Below, piece by piece: positions 26,130-33,842 of a DNA stretch of 64,000 bases (positions are counted from its first letter, which is position 1; each line of letters starts with the position of its first letter). The notes under the pieces were generated by a model. It saw nothing but the letters and a program-made list of their open reading frames with translations, was not told where the DNA came from and ran no database searches. Source of the DNA: RGIG995 sp045542115. GTDB lineage: Bacteria; Bacillota; Clostridia; Oscillospirales; UBA644. The DNA is taken from assembly GCA_045542115.1 (NCBI GenBank), contig JAZQKK010000018.1, positions 128,902 to 192,901 on the forward strand, given 5' to 3'. Both the position numbers and the translations under genes were made by a program.

Positions 26130-26287
26130 AGATACGGATTGGTGCATCCCCCGCCTGCTTCGCAGATGGTCCGCTCGGTGCACTCTTCTTCGCTTTGTTC
26201 TCCGAAATACACTTTCACAATGACGTTTTTGCCGAGAGACGGGCAATATTTCTTCCGAATCTCGTATTCGTTTTCGTTTAATATCAT
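26096..26287 (-). CDS. small cysteine-containing protein convergent with the ABC-F gene
   Basis: 63 residues: MILNENEYEIRKKYCPSLGK, then a basic/acidic middle and four cysteines in all (KKYC, EEC, RTIC, GGC). The spacing could form a zinc or Fe-S site. The ATG at 26287 has AAGGAG 8 bases upstream. That ribosome site lies inside the right arm of a 12-bp hairpin, so translation may be blocked until the hairpin opens. The last 34 bases overlap the ABC-F 3' end on the other strand. I do not recognise a family. Confidence 0.6.
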   Translation of the reverse strand: MILNENEYEIRKKYCPSLGKNVIVKVYFGEQSEEECTERTICEAGGGCTNPYLQSTDNASHSL

Positions 26288-26293
26288 AAAAAT

Positions 26294-26333
26294 CACTCCT
26301 TACGGGACAGTATATCCGCAAGGAGTGTTTTTT
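26294..26333 (+). terminator. terminator of the ABC-F gene, also covering the small gene's ribosome site
   Basis: 12-bp stem CACTCCTTACGG/CCGCAAGGAGTG with one mismatch and a 10-base loop, followed by TTTTTT on the plus strand. On the minus strand the same arms include the AAGGAG of the small cysteine-protein gene. Confidence 0.8.
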
Positions 26334-26444
26334 ATGTTCTTTTTTCATAGTTTTCGAAAAATCGGCTTTGTCAACCGTTTGTAAAAGAATTTACGGTGAG
26401 TGTGAAGATTTTTTAAACTAACTGAAACTTCTTTGAAAAACCTG

Positions 26445-26473
26445 TTGCATTCCAAGGGGGAAAGTGGTATAAT
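26445..26473 (+). promoter_or_regulatory. promoter of the SipW/TasA-like operon
   Basis: TTGCAT (26445-26450), a 17-base spacer and TATAAT (26468-26473). It leaves a leader of about 75 bases before the first signal peptidase gene. Confidence 0.75.
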
Positions 26474-26554
26474 ATTTTACAGAATATAAATATAGATGTA
26501 AATAACGGCGTGAGCGCATTGAACACACGACATCATCGAGAGAGGAGGTTCAGA

Positions 26555-27268
26555 ATGAAGAAAACGCTCAACGTGGTAAAGACCGTCCTGGTATGGCTGG
26601 TGGTTGCCCTTGCGGTATTTATGATGATTTTCACCGTCGTTTCCGTGACGACTTTTGACCGGAACGACCGCAATCTGTTCGGATACCGGGCCTACATTGT
26701 CAAATCGGATTCTATGGCGGCCACGGACTTTAACGCCGGCGATTTGATTTTCGTCAAACAGGTCAGCGACTTTTCTTCCTTGCAAGAGGGCGATATCATC
26801 TCTTACGTTTCCCAGGATACGGAGAATTTCGGGGAAACGGTGACCCATAAGATTCGTCGGAAGACGACGGATGCCAACGGGAATCCCGGATTTGTTACCT
26901 ACGGTACCACCACCGGGACCGACGATAAACTCGTGGTAACGTTCCCCTACATCTTAGGGAAATACGAAGGGAAGGTGCCTGGGCTCGGACATTTCTTCAA
27001 TTTCTTACGGACGCCCCAAGGATATCTGGTTTGTATTTTCGTTCCTTTTATGCTTTTGATTTTATATCAGGGAATCAATTGTATTCGTCTGTTCCGTCGG
27101 TATAAGAAGGAGCAGATGGAAGCTTTGGAAGCAGAGAAGGCGGAAATTGAGGCGGAACGGGCGGAAAGTGCCCGGGTACTTGCGGAATTGCAGGCATTGA
27201 AGGCTCAATTGGAACAAACGCCCTCCACTCCCGCTCCGGAGGAACCGAAGCCGGAGGTGGAAGAATGA
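26555..27268 (+). CDS. SipW-type (Ser/His) signal peptidase I with coiled-coil tail
   Basis: 237 residues. Transmembrane segment 1 at about 9-31. The peptidase box VKSDSMAATDFNAGDLIFVK has the nucleophile Ser53, and the second catalytic residue is His98 in VTHKI rather than Lys, which marks the ER/archaeal/SipW class. A second transmembrane segment is at about 152-172. A tail of about 60 residues rich in Glu, Ala and Arg follows, ending in Pro/Glu repeats, and is likely a cytoplasmic coiled coil. The tail is unusual for SipW. The start at 26555 has the ribosome site GAGGAGG. It overlaps the next peptidase gene by 4 bases. Confidence 0.88.
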   Translation: MKKTLNVVKTVLVWLVVALAVFMMIFTVVSVTTFDRNDRNLFGYRAYIVKSDSMAATDFNAGDLIFVKQVSDFSSLQEGDIISYVSQDTENFGETVTHKIRRKTTDANGNPGFVTYGTTTGTDDKLVVTFPYILGKYEGKVPGLGHFFNFLRTPQGYLVCIFVPFMLLILYQGINCIRLFRRYKKEQMEALEAEKAEIEAERAESARVLAELQALKAQLEQTPSTPAPEEPKPEVEE

Positions 27269-27816
27269 AATCGCTGAAAAAGATCTGGAACGTTGTTTCT
27301 ACGGTCCTGGTCGTTCTCGTCGTTTTGTGTGCCGTCTTCCTGGTCGGCTCCCGACTGTTCGGCTTTCAGGTCTATAACGTAATTTCCGGGTCAATGGAAC
27401 CGGAATACAGCGTGGGAGACCTTATCTACGTAAAAAAGGTGGATGTGAATACCATTCAAAAAGGCGACGTTATTACCTTCGTCTTAAACGAAGACCTGGT
27501 CGTCGCCACCCACCGAGTCGAGTCCGTGGATGAAGAAAAGCAATGCTTTTACACCAAAGGGGATGCCAACGATACCCAAGACGCGGCTCCCGTGCATTTC
27601 AAAAACGTGATCGGCGTTCCCCGGTTCCGTATCCCCCTGTTGGGGTACGTCTCCGATTTTATTCAGAATCCTCCGGGAACGTACATTACCATCGCTGTCG
27701 GTGCGGTTTTGATTGTACTCGTGTTTTTCCCCGACTTGTTCGGTAAAAAGAAAAAAGAAAATTCAGCAGAAATATCATCCCCAAGAAATCGTAATAAAGA
27801 GGAGAATCCCCAATGA
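27265..27816 (+). CDS. second SipW-type (Ser/His) signal peptidase I
   Basis: 183 residues. N-terminal transmembrane segment at about 9-30; catalytic Ser43 in ISGSMEPEYSVGDLIYV and His83 in ATHRVES; C-terminal transmembrane segment at about 142-160, then a short charged tail. It belongs to the class that cleaves TasA/CalY-type precursors. Two different peptidases in one operon suggest division of labour between substrates. It overlaps the previous gene (ATGA) and the next gene by 4 bases. Confidence 0.92.
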   Translation: MKSLKKIWNVVSTVLVVLVVLCAVFLVGSRLFGFQVYNVISGSMEPEYSVGDLIYVKKVDVNTIQKGDVITFVLNEDLVVATHRVESVDEEKQCFYTKGDANDTQDAAPVHFKNVIGVPRFRIPLLGYVSDFIQNPPGTYITIAVGAVLIVLVFFPDLFGKKKKENSAEISSPRNRNKEENPQ

Positions 27817-28505
27817 AAAAGAAACTTTTGGTTATTTCTCTCGCGGTTGCCCTGGTTGCGCTGATCGCCGGCGGGTCCCTTGCTTATTTTATGGACACCG
27901 ATGACGCTACCAACGTATTTACCGTGGGAAGCATTGACATCGAACAGCACGAAGTGTTTGTACAGAACGCTCAGCTGCTCCCCGTTGTAGGGACCGACCC
28001 TGCGGATGCTAACGATAACTACGTGGAAAAGAAGGTAACCGTGGAGAACATCGGAATCAACGAAGCCTACGTCAGAACCTTCGTTGCCGTCCCCGCCGTT
28101 TTGGACAACAACGGGATCTTAAAACTGTACAACGGCGACCTTGCCACGAAGAAATGGAGCGCTCCTCAGCAGGTTGCTACCGGAGTCACCATTGAAAACG
28201 AAGCGTACAACGTTTATTTGTATACTTATGCGGAAGCGTTGGCGCCCCAAGCCACCACGGCAGCTTGTCTGGAATACGTTTACGTTGACAGTTCCATCGA
28301 CCTAAACGTGAAGGCGAGAGATAACAACGGAACCGCCACCACTGCTTATTTCGTTGCAAACGGAGTGGAAGTGACCGATTTTAACGTTGCTACCGACCCG
28401 CTGAACGTATACGTTGCCACCCAGGCTGTTCAGGTGCGGGGCTTTGCGGATATGAACGCCGCCTTCACCGGAGCTTTCCCCAACCATCCTTGGGCAAGCA
28501 ACTGA
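27813..28505 (+). CDS. exported TasA/camelysin-like protein, SipW-type signal peptide
   Basis: 230 residues. The hydrophobic signal (about 4-24) is followed by SLAYFMDTDDATNVFTVGSIDI, the typical TasA/CalY junction in which cleavage falls near the alanine. The rest is a beta-rich domain rich in Val, Asn and Thr, with no membrane anchor. It could polymerise like TasA fibres; this rests on family resemblance only. It is directly coupled to the second signal peptidase (4-base overlap), so it is the likely main substrate. Confidence 0.8.
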   Translation: MKKKLLVISLAVALVALIAGGSLAYFMDTDDATNVFTVGSIDIEQHEVFVQNAQLLPVVGTDPADANDNYVEKKVTVENIGINEAYVRTFVAVPAVLDNNGILKLYNGDLATKKWSAPQQVATGVTIENEAYNVYLYTYAEALAPQATTAACLEYVYVDSSIDLNVKARDNNGTATTAYFVANGVEVTDFNVATDPLNVYVATQAVQVRGFADMNAAFTGAFPNHPWASN

Positions 28506-28570
28506 ATCGAATCTGAAAAAAGAACCTTACGGTTTTAACATAAATTTAATTGAGAAAGGAATATGCGAAA

Positions 28571-29329
28571 ATGAAACTGAACAAAAGAAAGATTTTCGTC
28601 ATTGCCATCGCTCTTTGCCTGACGGCAATTCTGTCTTTTAGCACGTTGGCTTGGTTTACTGCGAACGATTCCGTAACCAACGAATTCCTGTTTGCAGACA
28701 GCGACGATGACGGAAACGTGGATTTCTCCATCGACGTATGGGAAACCGTTGACCCCGAACGAGACGGTACTACTGCGGAGGTCGGTAAGGGCGTTCGCGA
28801 TTCTGACGAACCCACCGTTACCTACGAAGAAGTTCTTCCCGGCGATGAATTGGTAAAAACCGCACACATTACCAACACCAGTTCCAGCGAAAGATATTCT
28901 CAGTACGTTCGTGCCACCATCATCCTCAAAGACCCCGCCGGTGCCTGGAAGAAGGCTTTTGACGAGGGAAGAATCGGTTTGAACGCTCAGGGAAGACCTT
29001 CTGCCCTGGACCTGCTGAACGAAATGTTTAAGACGGTGGATTACTCTAACACCTGGACCATCGTTCCCGGCAACGATTCTTGCGGCTACAATGACACCGA
29101 TAAGTGCTTCTACTGGACCTTCTATTACAATGCCAACAATGGCATCCTGGAAAAAGGTCAAACCGTAGAACTCTTTGACAAGGTGTTCATTCCCACCGGA
29201 CTGTTGGTGGAAGATGCTAACGGAATGTCCAGCACCTTTGAAATCGACGTAAAGGCAGAAGCAATCCAGGCGGAAAGCTTGAATCTGAGCTACCCCAATG
29301 CAAACAACGCCTTTAAGTTGGTAGGTTGA
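28571..29329 (+). CDS. exported TasA-like protein, SipW-type signal peptide
   Basis: 252 residues. Signal peptide about 5-24 ending STLAWFTANDSVTNEF, the SipW-type junction. The mature part contains DSDDDGNVDFSID, an acidic loop that may bind calcium, and a beta-rich body (EVLPGDELVKTAHITNTSSSE) like TasA. No C-terminal anchor. ATG 28571 follows AAAGGA; an earlier in-frame TTG at 28550 would contain that ribosome site and is rejected. Confidence 0.8.
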   Translation: MKLNKRKIFVIAIALCLTAILSFSTLAWFTANDSVTNEFLFADSDDDGNVDFSIDVWETVDPERDGTTAEVGKGVRDSDEPTVTYEEVLPGDELVKTAHITNTSSSERYSQYVRATIILKDPAGAWKKAFDEGRIGLNAQGRPSALDLLNEMFKTVDYSNTWTIVPGNDSCGYNDTDKCFYWTFYYNANNGILEKGQTVELFDKVFIPTGLLVEDANGMSSTFEIDVKAEAIQAESLNLSYPNANNAFKLVG

Positions 29330-29381
29330 TTTTAAATAGTTTTTTGTTCCACCAGCAATTGTTTATAGGAGACTATTTGAT

Positions 29382-30764
29382 ATGAAAAATACAAAACAGG
29401 CATTGATTTTCAGTGTTCTTGCACTGATCGTATGCTGTTCGATGTTTGTGGGAACCACCTTCGCGTGGTTCACCGACACTGTCACCTCCGGTTCCAACCA
29501 GATTCAGGCCGGGAATTTGAAGGTTGATATTGTGGACGAAGCAGGTACTTCTCTTGTGGGGAGCGGTCTTGCGTTCCAGAACAAAAACGGCGAAACCGAT
29601 ATCCTGTGGGAACCCGGTGCAACCTTCCGCACCCAGGCGTTCAAAATTAAGAACGCGGGCAGCTTGGCGTTGAAATACCGTCTCGCCCTTACCGGTGTTA
29701 CCGGCAATGCGGAATTGTTGGACGTCATCTCCTTCTCCATTGTGAAGGCAGACGGAACGGCCATCGACCTTGCGGATTTTGAAGCGACGCTGAATGAAAG
29801 CGACGATCTGAGCGAAGCTCTTTACATTGAAGGTAAAATGGCGTCTTCCGCCACCAATACCTATCAGAATAAGACCTTGGACGGCATCGGCGTTACCGTG
29901 GTTGCCGGCCAGGCAATGCACGAAGACGACAGCTTCGGCAATACCTACGACCAGTTTGCCGAATATCCCACGACCAATCAGCCCCAGACTCCCACCTTTA
30001 CCGTGAGCACCGCAGCTCAGTTGCAGGCGGCAATGACCCCCACCGTTTCTAACGATAAGGTTATCGTGAACCTGGCGGATGACGTGGAACTTGCCGACGG
30101 CGAAGTCTGGACTCCGCTGAATCTGGAAGCATACAGCGGCAACGCCCGTAATATTGTTATCAACGGCAACGGCCACACCATCAAAGGGTTGAACGCTCCT
30201 CTAATTGGAATTGCATTCTTTGGGAATACCAGCGTGGAGATCAACGACCTTACGTTGGAAGAATGTGACGTCACCAGTTCTACGGACTATGCCGGAGCCT
30301 TTGCGGCTTACGTGGATAACTGTGCTTCTGTCAAATTATCCAACTGCCACTTGAAGAATTCTACGGTGGTAGGTGCTTCTTCCAGTTATGTCGGTGGGTT
30401 GATCGGTTATAGTTCCAGCCCCGTTACGATGGAAGACTGCTCCGTGATCGGTTGCGAAATTACCGGTGCCGGCAGCGTAGGTGCTTTGGCCGGAATGTTG
30501 TCCGTAGGTCAGACCGGGGACGTTGCTACCATCAGCAAGGTTTCCGTGATCGGAAATACTCTGACCTCTACGAAGAACGGTTCTTACCGTATCGGTGAAT
30601 TGTTCGGAACGACCAATATTCCCACCGTTAATCTGAGTAATATTACCACCGATGCAAACTCCTGCACCCAGAGTGGAAGCAACGGATTTGAAGGAACTGC
30701 CTCCAAGTGGATCGGTCGCAATCTCAGTACGGTAAACGGGGACACTTCCGCAAGCATCAATTAA
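29382..30764 (+). CDS. exported TasA-like protein with repeat-rich C-terminal domain
   Basis: 460 residues. The signal peptide ends TTFAWFTDTVTSGSNQIQAGNLKV, the SipW-type junction. A TasA-like beta domain covers about 30-195. A linker EYPTTNQPQTPTFTVSTAAQLQ leads to a second domain (about 210-460) with short, regularly spaced beta segments such as NIVINGNGHTIKG, VEINDLTLEECDV and VKLSNCHLKNSTVVG. That pattern fits a right-handed parallel beta-helix, common in surface adhesins and polysaccharide-binding proteins. It may be the exposed tip or ligand-binding member of the fibre. No cell-wall anchor motif is seen. Confidence 0.78.
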   Translation: MKNTKQALIFSVLALIVCCSMFVGTTFAWFTDTVTSGSNQIQAGNLKVDIVDEAGTSLVGSGLAFQNKNGETDILWEPGATFRTQAFKIKNAGSLALKYRLALTGVTGNAELLDVISFSIVKADGTAIDLADFEATLNESDDLSEALYIEGKMASSATNTYQNKTLDGIGVTVVAGQAMHEDDSFGNTYDQFAEYPTTNQPQTPTFTVSTAAQLQAAMTPTVSNDKVIVNLADDVELADGEVWTPLNLEAYSGNARNIVINGNGHTIKGLNAPLIGIAFFGNTSVEINDLTLEECDVTSSTDYAGAFAAYVDNCASVKLSNCHLKNSTVVGASSSYVGGLIGYSSSPVTMEDCSVIGCEITGAGSVGALAGMLSVGQTGDVATISKVSVIGNTLTSTKNGSYRIGELFGTTNIPTVNLSNITTDANSCTQSGSNGFEGTASKWIGRNLSTVNGDTSASIN

Positions 30765-30809
30765 CAAAATTTTTGTCCGTCCTATCCCTCTTTTCGAGGG
30801 ATGGGCGGC

Positions 30810-30862
30810 GTTCAAAGAACGGAAGGCCTTTATATAATAAGGAAAACTTGTGTTCTTTGACC
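30810..30862 (+). promoter_or_regulatory. inverted repeat around a possible internal promoter
   Basis: GTTCAAAGAAC (30810-30820) and GTTCTTTGACC (30852-30862) are inverted repeats with 10 of 11 pairs. A TATAAT lies between them at 30833-30838, with only a weak -35. A hairpin ATCCCTC/GAGGGAT (about 30784-30802) lies just before. The region could split the operon into two transcription units. Confidence 0.4.
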
Positions 30863-30902
30863 GTCGAAATACTTACTGTCAAACGAAAGGAGGAACGGCG
30901 TT

Positions 30903-31481
30903 ATGGGAAGAATAAAATGGAAATTTTTGACCATTTCCCTCGTTGCGATGATTTTAACTTTGCTTATGAATCCTACCCAGGCTTATTATACCACCGTGGG
31001 GAAAGCCACCAACGTTGTGACCTCCGGTGAGATTCAGTTTGTGATTCACGAAAAGACCTCCAACGGTGCGGATTTCCCCAAGGAAGGAGTCTTCGTGATG
31101 CCCGGTGATGTTGTCGGCAAACGGGTCTACGTTGAGAATACTTGTACCCACCCCTTCTACCTTCGGGTGAAGCTGGTGTACGGGATCGATGCAGAAGATC
31201 TCCCCTCCGAAGAATGTCTCCGTCTGAATATTAACGACGAAGAGTGGAATTATGTAGACGGATGGTATTATTACAGAGGCGTCGTTGCTCCCGGTACCGT
31301 GACCCCCGAGGTGTTCTCCCGGGTGGAGATTATCGGTTCCAAAGTGGATAACGCTTATTTGGGAAAAACCCTGTCGATTACGATAGATGCCCAAGCGGTG
31401 CAGAGTGAAAACAATCCGGTAGAAGGAACGGCCACGCATACTGCTTCCGGCTGGCCCCAGAAAGAAGGTGTCGGCCAATGA
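30903..31481 (+). CDS. exported beta-rich protein, TasA-like signal junction
   Basis: 192 residues. Signal peptide about 6-27 ending PTQAYYTTVGKATNVVTSGEIQF, a SipW-type junction with Tyr in place of the usual Phe/Trp. The mature part has VMPGDVVGKRVYVENT, the strand pattern shared by the other exported proteins here. No anchor. The strong ribosome site AAAGGAGG precedes ATG 30903, and the stop overlaps the next start by 4 bases. Confidence 0.72.
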   Translation: MGRIKWKFLTISLVAMILTLLMNPTQAYYTTVGKATNVVTSGEIQFVIHEKTSNGADFPKEGVFVMPGDVVGKRVYVENTCTHPFYLRVKLVYGIDAEDLPSEECLRLNINDEEWNYVDGWYYYRGVVAPGTVTPEVFSRVEIIGSKVDNAYLGKTLSITIDAQAVQSENNPVEGTATHTASGWPQKEGVGQ

Positions 31482-32125
31482 GAAAGATGTTGATTGGAAT
31501 CCTTGCATTGGTTCTGTCCTTCGCTTGGGTCTTTCCCGGTGTTGCGGCAGAAAGCAACGTTTTATACGATGGGGATGCGGAAAAATTTATTTTCCTTCCG
31601 GGAAGTGAAGAATCCCCCACCGACTTGTTTTCCGCGTTTAAAGACGTAATGCCCGGAGACCGTATCGTTCAGCAAATTACCGTGAAAAACGATACGAAGC
31701 ACAATAAAAAGGTAAAAATTTATCTTCGTTCTTTGGGTGCCGTGGAAGATGCGGAATTCTTGTCGAAGTTGAAATTGCAGGTGAAAAAATCTGCAACCAA
31801 CGAGATGGATTTTATGTTTGACGCTTCCGCCGACCAAACCGCACAACTGACCGACTGGGTTTACTTGGGAACGCTGTATTCCGGCGGCCGGGTCAATCTG
31901 GACGTAATTTTGGAAGTTCCGGTGGAATTGGATAATCGTTACAGTTCCCGCCTCGGGACCTTGGATTGGGAATTTAAGGTGGAAGGGTTTGAAATCGAAC
32001 CCACCGACCCGGAACCGGATAACCCCGGAACCGATGCTCGGGCGATATTGCCCTGGTGTGCCGGAGGCCTGTTGGCACTTTCGGGCGTTCTTTGGATTTC
32101 TCTGCGCAGAAAACAGCGCGTATAA
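31478..32125 (+). CDS. exported protein with C-terminal membrane anchor
   Basis: 215 residues. A conventional signal peptide ends near FPGVAAES (about residue 25). A beta-rich domain follows (about 30-170), with VMPGDRIVQQITVKND similar to its neighbours. A Pro/Asp-rich linker contains DNPGTDA. Near the C-terminus lie a hydrophobic segment (about 189-208) and RRKQRV. This looks like a membrane- or wall-anchored subunit holding the fibre on the cell, comparable in role to TapA. NPGTD resembles but does not match known sortase motifs, so simple membrane anchoring is the safer call. Confidence 0.68.
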   Translation: MRKMLIGILALVLSFAWVFPGVAAESNVLYDGDAEKFIFLPGSEESPTDLFSAFKDVMPGDRIVQQITVKNDTKHNKKVKIYLRSLGAVEDAEFLSKLKLQVKKSATNEMDFMFDASADQTAQLTDWVYLGTLYSGGRVNLDVILEVPVELDNRYSSRLGTLDWEFKVEGFEIEPTDPEPDNPGTDARAILPWCAGGLLALSGVLWISLRRKQRV

Positions 32126-32158
32126 CATTCCCTAAGGGGAAGAAAGGAGGGGAAAAGT

Positions 32159-32833
32159 GTGTTTCCCGTTCGAAAAACCTATACGAAAATCGCTTTGACC
32201 CTCAGTATCTTTTTGCTGATTTTGTGGGCCGTTCTGGGGACCGGAACCTCCCTTGCCTGGTTTACCGATACGACCCCTGTGGCGAAAAACACGTTCTTGG
32301 TCGGGGATTTGGATTTGACCGTTTCCCTTCGGGACCAGGACGGAAATTATACCCCCATTGATGAAGATACCAACGTGTTCGGAGATTCTGCTTTATACGA
32401 ACCGGGATACGTGCAGCGGGTGATTTTAGAAGTGAAAAACGACGGCGACGTGCCCTTTGAATATCGTTTTTCCGTGGACGTAAATTCCGTTACCGTCGTG
32501 TCCGGTGTTTTGGGAAATGATATCTATCTTCCCGATTATCTTCGCTACGGCGTGATTTTTGCCGATACCGACAGGGAATTGCTCAATGGGTTTGACCGGC
32601 CCGACGGCGTGGATGCCTCCCAAGAGTCTTTCCCCAACCAAGGGCAGAATTATCCGTTGAATACCTACTCTCAGGCAGATTCTGTGACCCTTCAACCCGG
32701 CGATTGTCGGTATATTGCCCTGATCGTCCGGATGCCGGAGGAGATCGGAAATCTGGCGAATCACCGGGGGGATAAAGCTCCCGACGTGACCCTTGGAATT
32801 ACGGTGTTTGCAACCCAGGAAGGGACAATGTAA
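32159..32833 (+). CDS. exported TasA-like protein, SipW-type signal peptide
   Basis: 224 residues, GTG start at 32159 with the ribosome site AAAGGAGG 7 bases upstream. The signal peptide (about 10-32) ends GTSLAWFTDTTPVAKNTFLVG, a clear SipW-type junction. The mature domain is beta-rich, with YEPGYVQRVILEVKNDGDVP and VTLQPGDCRYIALIVRMP. It is probably a further fibre subunit. No anchor. Confidence 0.8.
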   Translation: MFPVRKTYTKIALTLSIFLLILWAVLGTGTSLAWFTDTTPVAKNTFLVGDLDLTVSLRDQDGNYTPIDEDTNVFGDSALYEPGYVQRVILEVKNDGDVPFEYRFSVDVNSVTVVSGVLGNDIYLPDYLRYGVIFADTDRELLNGFDRPDGVDASQESFPNQGQNYPLNTYSQADSVTLQPGDCRYIALIVRMPEEIGNLANHRGDKAPDVTLGITVFATQEGTM

Positions 32834-32868
32834 TTCATTTTTAAATAAAAAGAAAGGAGAAGATGACA

Positions 32869-33789
32869 ATGAAACGATGGCTGCGGGAATTTTTCTACGT
32901 TCCCAAGCACGGCAAACTGCCCGAAAAAGTGTTGTTGACCCGCATCGGCCTGTCGATAGGTATAATGGTCACCTGTTTGATCGCATTGAGTTTGTCCGCT
33001 GTTGCATACTTCTCCTGCGATATTACTTCGATGGTGCAACCGCTGAAATCGGCGACGTTCCAACTGGACGTTTCGACCACAACGGCAGAAGCCTTGCCCA
33101 ACGGTTCCTACCTTATGGATAATTCCGGAGAGACGACGGCGAACGATTTCTTGTTTACGCTGACTCTTCCTCCGCCTCCGCAATCCAATGCCACTACGGG
33201 CTTCTGTACGATCTGGGTGCAGACCGAAGAATCCGGTCCCCATCAAGAATTGTACACGGAACCCTTCGGCACGTTTGACGGTGCCCAACAACCGGTGACC
33301 GAGCAGATTGTGTCGATTACCGTTCCCGCCGGAAAACAAGCGTGGATTTCCTTCCATCCCCAATGGGGAAGCCTTTCCGACAGTTACAGTGCCATTCCCC
33401 AGGTGGGTGGCGTCGTAGATTTGAACGGTTACGTTCCCTTCTCCGAAGTGATTCCTTCCGGTCCCATTCCCGGCACGGAAAACGACCCGGTTTCTCCCCC
33501 TGAGGACGAACCCGAGATTGACTCTGAGCTTGCCCCCGACGATGGCTTGGCGGATGACTTGCCCTTGGGTCCCGAGGAAGAACCGAACCTTTCGACGGAT
33601 TCTTCAACGGAGCAGACCCAGTCCATAGAACAGTCCGACGTTACGGATGCCGGAAGCACGGACGTTACGGACACGGGAAACAATTCCGATACGGGAAGTG
33701 ATTCGTCTTCCCAGACTACCGATACACAAGACGTTACCGACGTCTCTGATTCTTCTGATAATACGACAGAACTTTCTGACGAAGCATAA
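32869..33789 (+). CDS. exported protein with long acidic Ser/Asp/Thr tail
   Basis: 306 residues. A hydrophobic segment (about 25-46) is followed by AVAYFSCDITSMVQPLKSATF, a divergent SipW-type junction. A beta-rich domain extends to about 195. The last 110 residues are low-complexity, rich in Asp, Glu, Ser, Thr and Pro (for example DVTDTGNNSDTGSDSSSQ), without a membrane anchor or LPXTG motif. Such tails often act as flexible, possibly calcium-binding or glycosylated spacers. ATG 32869 is preferred (9 bases from GGAG) over ATG 32863 (3 bases). It is the last gene of the operon; a terminator follows. Confidence 0.7.
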   Translation: MKRWLREFFYVPKHGKLPEKVLLTRIGLSIGIMVTCLIALSLSAVAYFSCDITSMVQPLKSATFQLDVSTTTAEALPNGSYLMDNSGETTANDFLFTLTLPPPPQSNATTGFCTIWVQTEESGPHQELYTEPFGTFDGAQQPVTEQIVSITVPAGKQAWISFHPQWGSLSDSYSAIPQVGGVVDLNGYVPFSEVIPSGPIPGTENDPVSPPEDEPEIDSELAPDDGLADDLPLGPEEEPNLSTDSSTEQTQSIEQSDVTDAGSTDVTDTGNNSDTGSDSSSQTTDTQDVTDVSDSSDNTTELSDEA

Positions 33790-33795
33790 AATTAA

Positions 33796-33822
33796 GCCCC
33801 TTCCATTGGAAGGGGCGTTTTT
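33796..33822 (+). terminator. terminator of the SipW/TasA-like operon
   Basis: Perfect 9-bp stem GCCCCTTCC/GGAAGGGGC with a 3-base loop, followed by GTTTTTG. Confidence 0.9.
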
Positions 33823-33842
33823 GTTGCATCTTTATGGTGTTT

